Below, piece after piece: positions 14,891 to 21,998 of a DNA stretch of 64,000 nt. A program made the translations under genes and the position numbers. The notes below the pieces were generated by a model. It was not told where the DNA came from and made no database searches. It saw only the letters and a program-made list of their open reading frames with translations. The stretch comes from Aquimarina longa SW024 (GTDB taxonomy: Bacteria; Bacteroidota; Bacteroidia; Flavobacteriales; Flavobacteriaceae), in contig NZ_AVQK01000023.1 of NCBI RefSeq assembly GCF_001401755.1, forward strand, positions 94,302 to 158,301, given 5' to 3'. Every line of letters begins with the position of its first letter. Positions within the stretch are counted from its first letter, which is position 1.

Positions 14891-17515
14891 TTAATTTTCT
14901 GTTATATATCTTTTTTGCATGGTATAAGATTCCTCTTCTATTATTCTTTCTTCTAATTTAAAGCTACTTTTCCACCAGCCTAATTCCCCCTCTATTTCAA
15001 CTGATAACATAACACCTGAAAATTTTAAAACAGGTTTAATGAACATTCCTTTTTTGTCAGTGTCTATTATGAAATCACCTCCAAAATATCCATGTGCCTT
15101 AGCACTCGCTTTAAAAGATATAGAAATAGGTCTAATTATCATACTATTTGTTTTCCCTATTTCTGTACTGATACTCAACTCTATGATAACTCCCATTTTC
15201 CCAGAAATGGTAGTTTTTCCTTGCATATCAATACCATTTTTACTGTCAATTTTTAGAGCATCTACCATTATTTCTAACTCTCCATAAAATGTTGCTGTAA
15301 AAACAACCGTTGCTCCTAATTTTTCTAAACCGCCTCTAAATTTACTAATCAATCTTGCTGCGGCAGGATTTCCTGTAGTACCATAAGATACCGCTGTAAT
15401 TGCTGCTCCTATAATATCTATAATCACCTCAGCTCCTATAAGTGGTTTAAATCCAAATCCAACTGTCCCTGCTACAACAACATCTTCATTACTTTGTTCT
15501 AAAAGCCAAGAACCTACTACAGTGAACTTAGGATATCTAACATCAAAACCAATAGGAATTGCTGTTTTTTTAGCAGCACTTTGAGCAAAATTAATAGCAT
15601 TCTGTACAACATCAATAGATCTTGCTATTATTTTTGCTAAAGCTTCCATTTTTTTTGAGAACTCATTCGTAAAGCTTCTTTTTTCATTTCCATTATCCCA
15701 TTCTGCTCCTAGTCCTACTCCTATTGATATTGGAACTTTCCCCTGCTTATTCATTAACCATCTGTTATACCCTGCTTCTCTACTTTTTTCCTGATGTCTT
15801 GCAAAAACACTTCCTGAAGGCATATTTGTTGCTTTATAATTAGAAACATTAACTAAAAACTCAAAAGCCAATTCCCACTTAATATCTGGATATGCTTTTA
15901 CTTTTAGTACTGGATTCTTTTTATTAGAGTAGTATCTACATGTATTTACATATACTTCATATACTGCTGCTGCATCTAGTCTCCCATTGGCTACGCCTTC
16001 TATAAGATTCCATTTTGGCCAGATGTATTGTAATGGTGCGGGATTAGCTGCCGATAATGTGGATTGTATCGGAAAACGAATAGATTTTCCTGATCCTTTA
16101 AACGGCTTAGCATCTGGGGATTTAACAATAATATCTTTAGTGTGTTTTTCTGCATCTCTATAGCAATCGTCTACTTCTAATCCTACCACATCTAGAGTAA
16201 TGTGTTTAGGACTACTTGGTGCTATGGTATTATATACTACTGCATTGGCATCATGCCCTGCAAAGGTAAAAGAGATGTCTACTCTACGAGCATTTTTATA
16301 TACTTTTTCATTACGGTTCTTGTAATCATCGGGGCTCTGTATGTTATACTCTCCGCGACCTGTACTAATAATTCGATCTGCATCTAATCCTCCTTGTACA
16401 AAGAAATCTTTTACGGCATCTCCTCGTTTCTGAGAGAGTTCTTTGTTATAATCTTCTTTACCTATTACACAGGCATAACCGCTCATATGTATTGTAGTCC
16501 CCTTATGTTCTAATAAGAATCCGAGAATGTTATTTAATGTTTTTTGTGCTTCGGGAGATATACTGTAGTCGTTAAACTTATAGTATATGACACGGTTTAT
16601 TTTTTCGGAGGTTGCTTTTTTTCCTTTGAGTGCTTGTCCTTTTTTAAAAACAGTTACGGGTTTTGTTTCTGTTTTTCCATCCTTTACGGTAGGAGCGGTA
16701 ATGATAATTTCATCAAATTTACAGGGTTCGAATCGCTCTGCATTGACTTCTGGCTCATAAATCTTGGTAGGGGTAAGGTTTTCTGAGGGTTTTACCTGAT
16801 TGCTAGATAACTCATTTTTGATTTCTAAAAATCGAGCGTGTTCCTCATCTTCTATATGATCTAATATGTAGTTCCCTTTAGCATTTTTTACTTTGATATA
16901 AAATTTTTCTACAGGGTCTCTTCGTTTTACCATACCCATCCACATATTGGTATCTCCTATGGTATATAGTGCTTCTCCGTCTCGTACTTTAACATTTTTT
17001 TTGGTGACGATTAGATCGTCTTCTTTCATAGAAACCATGTTATATATTTCTATGGTAATGGTATCTCCATTTAATCCTTCTGTATTAAGCCATAGGTATA
17101 CTAGATCTCCATAGGCTATGGGGCTGTGTCTGATATCACTACCTTGTGGTTGGCTTCTCCACTCGCTAGATTTGATCCTAGCTGGGGTGTATCCATTAAG
17201 ATACATGCCTGATGGGTTTTTAAAGTCTCGATTCCCTGATCGACTGGCTTCGATATAAAAGGTATATGAGCCGCATAGTTTTTTAGGAAGTGTAAAGGTG
17301 TATAGTGCTCCTGATCCTTTATATATAATTGTTTTTCTATCATTGGACTGACGTAACCAATAGATGTTTTCTTGTTTTTCTTCTTCTGTAGTATTGGGTA
17401 GCCATTCTAATACCTCGAACTGTACTTCTTGATCTGGTTTGATGGTTACATTAGTGGTTGTCATGGAGTAATACAACCCTTTGGTCATTTGTATTGTTTT
17501 TACGCCTTTTGCCAT
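14891..17515 (-). CDS. OmpA-domain T6SS-associated protein, candidate cargo effector (874 aa)
   Basis: Residues 1-230 are strand-rich and Ig/PKD-like in feel (YTFTLPKKLCGSYTFYIEAS; DTITIEIYNM), as in Bacteroidota T6SS spike-associated proteins. Residues 308-418 are an OmpA-like peptidoglycan-binding domain with YYKFNDYSISPEAQ and the signature YNKELSQKRGDAVKDFF. Residues 420-874 match nothing I recognise. They include a hydrophobic, glycine-rich stretch (VIIDIIGAAITAVSYG, about 690-710) and a tail (PVLKFSGVMLSVEIEGELGW) whose homologue is in the chimeric ORF at 12176-12391. There is no signal peptide, which fits loading onto a spike. It lies 6 bp after the DUF4280 gene. A membrane-acting effector C-terminus is a plausible guess only. 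Confidence 0.75.
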   Translation of the reverse strand: MAKGVKTIQMTKGLYYSMTTTNVTIKPDQEVQFEVLEWLPNTTEEEKQENIYWLRQSNDRKTIIYKGSGALYTFTLPKKLCGSYTFYIEASRSGNRDFKNPSGMYLNGYTPARIKSSEWRSQPQGSDIRHSPIAYGDLVYLWLNTEGLNGDTITIEIYNMVSMKEDDLIVTKKNVKVRDGEALYTIGDTNMWMGMVKRRDPVEKFYIKVKNAKGNYILDHIEDEEHARFLEIKNELSSNQVKPSENLTPTKIYEPEVNAERFEPCKFDEIIITAPTVKDGKTETKPVTVFKKGQALKGKKATSEKINRVIYYKFNDYSISPEAQKTLNNILGFLLEHKGTTIHMSGYACVIGKEDYNKELSQKRGDAVKDFFVQGGLDADRIISTGRGEYNIQSPDDYKNRNEKVYKNARRVDISFTFAGHDANAVVYNTIAPSSPKHITLDVVGLEVDDCYRDAEKHTKDIIVKSPDAKPFKGSGKSIRFPIQSTLSAANPAPLQYIWPKWNLIEGVANGRLDAAAVYEVYVNTCRYYSNKKNPVLKVKAYPDIKWELAFEFLVNVSNYKATNMPSGSVFARHQEKSREAGYNRWLMNKQGKVPISIGVGLGAEWDNGNEKRSFTNEFSKKMEALAKIIARSIDVVQNAINFAQSAAKKTAIPIGFDVRYPKFTVVGSWLLEQSNEDVVVAGTVGFGFKPLIGAEVIIDIIGAAITAVSYGTTGNPAAARLISKFRGGLEKLGATVVFTATFYGELEIMVDALKIDSKNGIDMQGKTTISGKMGVIIELSISTEIGKTNSMIIRPISISFKASAKAHGYFGGDFIIDTDKKGMFIKPVLKFSGVMLSVEIEGELGWWKSSFKLEERIIEEESYTMQKRYITEN

Positions 17516-17521
17516 TGTTTG

Positions 17522-18016
17522 TTATTTAACAGATTCTATTATACCACTATCAGCAGGGGCTGTAGTACTCATATCATTCGTATTTACCATAGGGTTTAAC
17601 TGTGCTTGTGTATCCTCATCGGCATTGCTCATATTTTGCTGTCCTGGTTCTGCAATCTGCCCGTGATTAGTGATTTCTACACAGGGTGATCCTGCAATAG
17701 CACAGGTGGCTTTGCTGTCTTCTATGAGTATATTTCCTCCGTTTTTTAGTATGGCATCTTCATAGGCTCCTTGCCATTCTGTAATCATTGGTTGGCAGGG
17801 TTTATAACTGCTTCCCATTGGTTGTAACTTACATTGTCCAAAGGTTTTTGCCTCGAAGGGTTGTCCGATCTCTAATGTTGTAGCGATTAGTTTTTGGCTT
17901 CCGTCTTTATCATTGGCATATTCATTGGTATGTGAGCTTACTTTTAATTTATCTGGTGCAAACCCATGCTGGCACTTGCAGAGCGCCCCTTGTACTACTA
18001 TGTGTTTTTCGCTCAT
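17522..18016 (-). CDS. DUF4280 PAAR-like spike-tip protein
   Basis: The 164-aa product carries DUF4280, described as a PAAR-like family that caps VgrG spikes and carries effectors in Bacteroidota T6SS. Visible hallmarks are VVQGALCKCQHGFAPDKLKV at residues 7-26, a repeated strand with LEIGQPFEAKTFGQCKLQP, and the C-terminal CAIAGSPCVEITNHGQ. Paired cysteines in CKC and CAIAGSPC may hold the tip or bind metal. The last 45 or so residues are a polar, disordered tail. It sits between the LysM and OmpA-domain genes with 5-12 bp gaps, so it is part of the same spike-assembly transcript. Confidence 0.9.
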   Translation of the reverse strand: MSEKHIVVQGALCKCQHGFAPDKLKVSSHTNEYANDKDGSQKLIATTLEIGQPFEAKTFGQCKLQPMGSSYKPCQPMITEWQGAYEDAILKNGGNILIEDSKATCAIAGSPCVEITNHGQIAEPGQQNMSNADEDTQAQLNPMVNTNDMSTTAPADSGIIESVK

Positions 18017-18028
18017 AATCTTATTTTT

Positions 18029-19207
18029 TTATGAAAACAATGTTTTCCAAAATGATTTTTTCTTTGTTTCTGTTTCTTCTTCGTCTCCTGTAATGAGTTT
18101 TGGATGACGTTTGGTTTCTACAATATCATCGATTTCTGAAATGGATATCGATGCTGTTTTTGGGGTGTCTAATGCTAGGTTACAACTCATATATGCGGAT
18201 TGTATCGTATTACCCTGCGGAGATAAGAAGTATACGGCTCTATAAATTCCTTTTACTGGGGTACTGCTTTTTACTATACTAGATGGGAAGTCTATCTGGT
18301 TTTTTAATTCTGATTTGCTTCTGGGATCGGTACACTTACCATCAATTTCTATTTTTATTCGGTCATTTTTTATAAATCTATGGACTTGTTTATCTACGGT
18401 ATATTCTACAGATTTAGTATTGGGTATCACCGGAAAGTCTACTGTATTGTTTAACTCGAAATGATCATTATAACTGGTGTATATGTTATTAAAGTATATG
18501 CTGTAAAACCAATCGTTTTTTAAATAATAAAACAATAGGTTTTTGTCGCTTAGGGTTTGCTCAAAGAGTTCAACGTATTTTTGGGAGACAGAACCTTTAT
18601 AATAGTCTAATTGGGCTTTTTTATGTGTTTTCCACCTTTTTAATATCGCTTTATGGTTTTGAATATCTAATAGTAGCCCATTGGTATCAATTTTTAGTAC
18701 TAATGGATATAGTACTTCTGTACAGGCTACTGCCATTTCATCTGCTACTAGATTAGGGGCTTTATCATTGATAAAGGTTTGGGATATTTTGTCTATGGAT
18801 AGGTAGTTATACTTTTTGTTATTTTCTGGATAGTATCGAATGCTTATTTTATATTTTATGGTGGTTTCTGTAGTTCCTGATTGTATTGTTTTTAGTACTC
18901 CATAGGTAATATCTTCTGTTGGGATTTCTCTATTAAGCTTGCCGTAGTACCTAGTTTTTATAGTTTGTGGTTCTGGCTCATCGGTGTCGAGCCATATTTC
19001 TTTACCGTCTCGGAGTCCATATCCTTCTGGTGGTAATACGATCTCTTGTAAAAATTCTGGTATACGGGTGGTTATAATATGTTGGTATATTTCTGTTCTC
19101 TTATTATGGTACTGTTGTAACTCCTCTACATCTAATTCATTGACTTTGGCAATGGATTGAAGGGTATCTCCTCTTTTAATTTTATATGTGCGATATATTC
19201 CTGTCAA
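18029..19207 (-). CDS. LysM-domain protein of the vgrG island
   Basis: The 392-aa product starts with a LysM domain (residues about 6-45: YKIKRGDTLQSIAKVNELDV, then LQQYHNKR). It has no signal peptide, so this LysM is probably a spike-loading or adaptor module rather than a cell-wall anchor. The rest (TRYYGKLNREIPTED; a helical stretch with KRWKTHKKAQLDYYKGSVSQ; a strand-rich C-terminal region) is unrecognised. The extreme C-terminus is basic (KKKSFWKTLFS). Similar LysM proteins lie between VgrG and PAAR-like genes in other Bacteroidota loci. It is spaced 12 bp from DUF4280 and 6 bp from the DKNYY gene. Confidence 0.78.
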   Translation of the reverse strand: MTGIYRTYKIKRGDTLQSIAKVNELDVEELQQYHNKRTEIYQHIITTRIPEFLQEIVLPPEGYGLRDGKEIWLDTDEPEPQTIKTRYYGKLNREIPTEDITYGVLKTIQSGTTETTIKYKISIRYYPENNKKYNYLSIDKISQTFINDKAPNLVADEMAVACTEVLYPLVLKIDTNGLLLDIQNHKAILKRWKTHKKAQLDYYKGSVSQKYVELFEQTLSDKNLLFYYLKNDWFYSIYFNNIYTSYNDHFELNNTVDFPVIPNTKSVEYTVDKQVHRFIKNDRIKIEIDGKCTDPRSKSELKNQIDFPSSIVKSSTPVKGIYRAVYFLSPQGNTIQSAYMSCNLALDTPKTASISISEIDDIVETKRHPKLITGDEEETETKKKSFWKTLFS

Positions 19208-19213
19208 TGGTTT

Positions 19214-19912
19214 TTACGATTTTGGTGAAAAATAGTGTTTCGCAATATCTTCTTCATTTTGCCATATATAATGATTTTTAAAATTTTTATATGTCATTAT
19301 AGTGTTACCACTATATAGGTGGTTTTTATCTATTCCTATGGTGGTTTCCCATTCTGATTTAGCTCCTATCACATTCGTTGTTCTAAAGGTTGCTATATCA
19401 ATATCGTGTAATTTTTCTCCCCTCCAATATATAGTATCACCTACCTGTATATAGGCTCCTCCTAGAATCTTACATTCAGTGATATCTCCTGCTTTAAACA
19501 ACTTAGGTTTAGAAGAATGCATGTATTGATATATGTATATATGATTCTTGTCTCTAAAATAATTATTAAGTGGATTAGTGATATAATACTCGTTTTTAAT
19601 CTTCGCTTTGCTTTCTTCTGTATTATAAAGTACATCAAAGGTTTTTTGATCTATTACTTCTGCTAGCTTTTTACCACTGTTATCTAATGATGATTCATTA
19701 ATATGTGTGTAAAAAACAGAATCCTCTTTTATATAATATCCATCTTGTGTATTAGATAGTTTCGTATAGTTTGGAATTTTAAAAACAAGATTCTTATTAG
19801 CATCTATGGTTAACAAGTTTTTATTCTTAATTGTACTCTTTTTTTGGTCTACACAAAAGGATAGTGTTAACACGAGTATAATGGGTAATATTATTTTTTT
19901 TAATAAGCTCAT
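19214..19912 (-). CDS. DKNYY-family secreted protein, possible immunity protein
   Basis: The 232-aa product has an N-terminal signal (IILPIILVLTLSFC); the Cys could be lipidated although Phe before it makes the lipobox unusual. The body shows the repeating DKNYY-type pattern: DGYYIKEDSVFYTH, RDKNHIYIYQYMHS, and IDKNHLYSGNTIM at the end. DKNYY proteins are small envelope proteins often found beside polymorphic toxins, although their role is not established. The 1-bp gap from the upstream gene and location between a candidate effector and the spike proteins support an immunity role, which remains inference. Confidence 0.72.
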   Translation of the reverse strand: MSLLKKIILPIILVLTLSFCVDQKKSTIKNKNLLTIDANKNLVFKIPNYTKLSNTQDGYYIKEDSVFYTHINESSLDNSGKKLAEVIDQKTFDVLYNTEESKAKIKNEYYITNPLNNYFRDKNHIYIYQYMHSSKPKLFKAGDITECKILGGAYIQVGDTIYWRGEKLHDIDIATFRTTNVIGAKSEWETTIGIDKNHLYSGNTIMTYKNFKNHYIWQNEEDIAKHYFSPKS

Positions 19913-19913
19913 A

Positions 19914-20450
19914 TTATAAATCTCTGTTAGTATTTCGTTTCTTTAATAATCGCTTTATATATGTCTCAAACTCTGGGGTCATTTTTCCTAAAAACAAGCA
20001 CGGGTCTATTGTTACATTTTGATCTGTTTTTTTCTCACAGTTTTCTTTTTTAAGTTTTAGATTACCTGTACTCATACTAATTGTAATATGCTGTACCACT
20101 ATAGTATTAGTATAAAAATTAATTTCTATATCAGTATTGGTATCTAATGCGTGCGTTGCATCTATTTTTTTATGAAGTTTTTTAAACAGTTTACTGATTT
20201 CGTTTTTCGTTAATGTGTACTCTCCAACTTTTTTATGTATCGTTTTTTTTTCTTGTTGTATTTCTAATTTGTCAAATAATAAAGAATTGGGCACACTAGC
20301 AGTTTTATCCTGTACGTAATAATAAGAGATAACTGCTTTATCAAATCCCTCATTTTTAAAAAAATCGATAGTGGATGACTGCTGTCCATTAAGCTCTACG
20401 ACTATTACTAGTAGTAAGATTAGATGTGGTATGATTTTTTTAGGTTTCAA
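19914..20450 (-). CDS. Small secreted protein of unknown function in the vgrG island
   Basis: The 178-aa product has a signal peptide (KIIPHLILLLVIVVELNGQQ) and a mature domain of about 155 aa with a Cys pair (KKENCEKKT and DPCLFLGK), likely disulfide-bonded in the periplasm. The C-terminus is strongly basic (IKRLLKKRNTNRD). The pattern of a strand followed by a helix with KLFKKLHKKIDA is not one I can assign. It lies 13 bp after the 186-aa lipoprotein and 1 bp before the DKNYY gene. It is the second of three consecutive exported proteins downstream of the caspase-like gene. Confidence 0.65.
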   Translation of the reverse strand: MKPKKIIPHLILLLVIVVELNGQQSSTIDFFKNEGFDKAVISYYYVQDKTASVPNSLLFDKLEIQQEKKTIHKKVGEYTLTKNEISKLFKKLHKKIDATHALDTNTDIEINFYTNTIVVQHITISMSTGNLKLKKENCEKKTDQNVTIDPCLFLGKMTPEFETYIKRLLKKRNTNRDL

Positions 20451-20463
20451 GGGTTTTTATATT

Positions 20464-21024
20464 CTATTTTTCAGAAATTTTATATTGTTTTTTTATCGCG
20501 TTATATAACCGTACTCTGTTTGGATAATTGACATGTGCATGGTTTGATTTATTAAATAGCATGGATATAAAAACATTATCTACTCCATGTATATTTTTTC
20601 TTTTAAATTCTTGAAAACTTACCTTTTCTGACGTTCTAAATGTAGTGTACATCATTTGTTGTATCGGTAGTGTATTGTCTACAACTTGTAATATATTTAG
20701 GGCTATATCTCCTTTTCTTAGAGGTACTTCTCCTGCATAGGTAATGGATGTAGTGGTCGTATCTTTTAACATCTCTACCAAATCTGGGATATGTTTTAGG
20801 GTTACAAAATCCAAACACCTCTCCATATAATCTTTATTTTTTACGGCTACTTTACTCCCTCTGTATTGCTCATTGAATTGTATTGGTAGCATTGAAAAAT
20901 GTTCTATACTGTCTAGAAGGGTTTTATTATTTTCTATTAGGTTTTCTGTTATTTTTTTTTGATTCTGACTTTTACAGTTTAAAAAACTAAAGAATATAAG
21001 ACTAAGTATTAATGTACTTCTCAT
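20464..21024 (-). CDS. Lipoprotein translationally coupled to the caspase-like protein, candidate immunity
   Basis: The 186-aa product has a lipoprotein signal (ILSLIFFSFLNC, Cys-17). The mature part has a helical, charged character (NLIENNKTLLDSIEHFS; CLDFVTLKHIPDLVEMLKD) and a cysteine that may pair. Its start codon overlaps the stop of the 272-aa caspase-like gene by 4 bp, the classic arrangement of an effector and its immunity gene. A lipoprotein would place the neutraliser in the periplasm, where a T6SS cargo could arrive. No family recognised; the immunity role rests on context. Confidence 0.65.
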   Translation of the reverse strand: MRSTLILSLIFFSFLNCKSQNQKKITENLIENNKTLLDSIEHFSMLPIQFNEQYRGSKVAVKNKDYMERCLDFVTLKHIPDLVEMLKDTTTTSITYAGEVPLRKGDIALNILQVVDNTLPIQQMMYTTFRTSEKVSFQEFKRKNIHGVDNVFISMLFNKSNHAHVNYPNRVRLYNAIKKQYKISEK

Positions 21025-21839
21025 AGTGGGAATTTTTTCATATAATCCATTGCATTAAGAGTAACGGTATTAATATTATTATGGTTCAAAGCTATATTTG
21101 CTGGTAGCATCTCTCCATCTGTGTAAACATTTTCTCCATTCTTATCTGTTTTAAACATTGATCCAGCACCAGTTCCTTTACCTACTAAGGCGTATACGTT
21201 TCCTTTCCCTACTGTTTCTGCAAATTCCTGAGCAAAGGAGCCTTTTGGATCTTCCATATAAGGTTGATTACTTAATACATGATCTCCAGAAGATGTTAAT
21301 TGCCCACCTGCATTACATCCCCAAAAATAGATTTCACATCCATCTGCGAATGAGGTTATTGCTAGCTCCGTTAGTTCTGTTGTTTGAGTACTTGCTGGGA
21401 TATATACATTTTCATGAATTTCTACTCTTCTGAGGTCTCTTCCTCCATCCTGAACCTCGTCTAACCAATTAATAGTATCTCCATCATATTCTACCCCATC
21501 AATGGTACGCTTACCTGTAAATCCTCCTAAGTTTATTCCATGTTGCCATGCATGAGAGTAGATGTCTAATCTTTTGATTTCTGTCCTAGATTTTATTTTA
21601 TTAAAAAAATCTTTATCTGTAGGGCAAAAAAGAACTTCGAAGTTGCCATCAGTATATTGTGCTTTATTAACCTCATTCCTGCCTTCTGCAACTAGCTTAA
21701 AAGCATCTCCTGCATTATGCCCTGAATATCCTGGGGCTAAATACCCACTACCATATAATACTAAGTATGTTTCTGTTTTAACCTCTTCTTCTCTCTCAAT
21801 AGTTTCTATTTCTCCAAATACTACTCTAGCAGCCGCCAT
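21021..21839 (-). CDS. Caspase-like (clan CD, DUF4347-like) protein, candidate T6SS effector
   Basis: The 272-aa product has two motifs expected of the caspase-hemoglobinase fold: a hydrophobic strand ending in a histidine followed by small residues (RLDIYSHAWQHG; His-96 and His-100 are candidates), and a later strand ending in a cysteine (EIYFWGCNAGG, Cys-175). The LVLYGSGYLAPG segment near residue 27 would be the first strand. There is no signal peptide, in keeping with loading on VgrG. The gene follows vgrG and a 56-aa gene, and its stop overlaps a lipoprotein start, which looks like an effector/immunity pair. The fold is inferred from motifs, not proven. Confidence 0.6.
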   Translation of the reverse strand: MAAARVVFGEIETIEREEEVKTETYLVLYGSGYLAPGYSGHNAGDAFKLVAEGRNEVNKAQYTDGNFEVLFCPTDKDFFNKIKSRTEIKRLDIYSHAWQHGINLGGFTGKRTIDGVEYDGDTINWLDEVQDGGRDLRRVEIHENVYIPASTQTTELTELAITSFADGCEIYFWGCNAGGQLTSSGDHVLSNQPYMEDPKGSFAQEFAETVGKGNVYALVGKGTGAGSMFKTDKNGENVYTDGEMLPANIALNHNNINTVTLNAMDYMKKFPL

Positions 21840-21996
21840 TACTAATCACTTTTTTGTTACTAATTAGATTAAGATCTCCTTCTGAGGCTTCTACAATCAT
21901 ACGATTTGCATTTTTATATAACGTACCTCCTACAACTGCCTCGTATTTATTTTCTACTCTTATGGTGTAGTTGTTTGCTTGTCTTGTTATCGCCAT
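21826..21996 (-). CDS. Small protein between vgrG and the caspase-like gene (56 aa)
   Basis: The ATG at 21996 is 2 bp after the vgrG stop, and the TAG at 21826-21828 overlaps the start of the 272-aa gene by 14 bp, so the gene is sandwiched and probably coupled to both. The product begins MAITRQANNYTIRVENKYEA and contains VVGGTLYKNANRM and EGDLNLISNKKV. Its alternating strand pattern resembles the beta-helix repeats at the end of VgrG, so it could be a short spike-extending or adaptor piece. The overlaps and good codon pattern support a real gene; I know of no named family. Confidence 0.65.
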   Translation of the reverse strand: MAITRQANNYTIRVENKYEAVVGGTLYKNANRMIVEASEGDLNLISNKKVISNGGC

Positions 21997-21998
21997 CT

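Noticed and set aside
16725..16734. GGTTCGAATC, a tRNA T-arm-like sequence
   Set aside because: It lies inside the 874-aa coding region and no acceptor, D or anticodon stem can be built around it.
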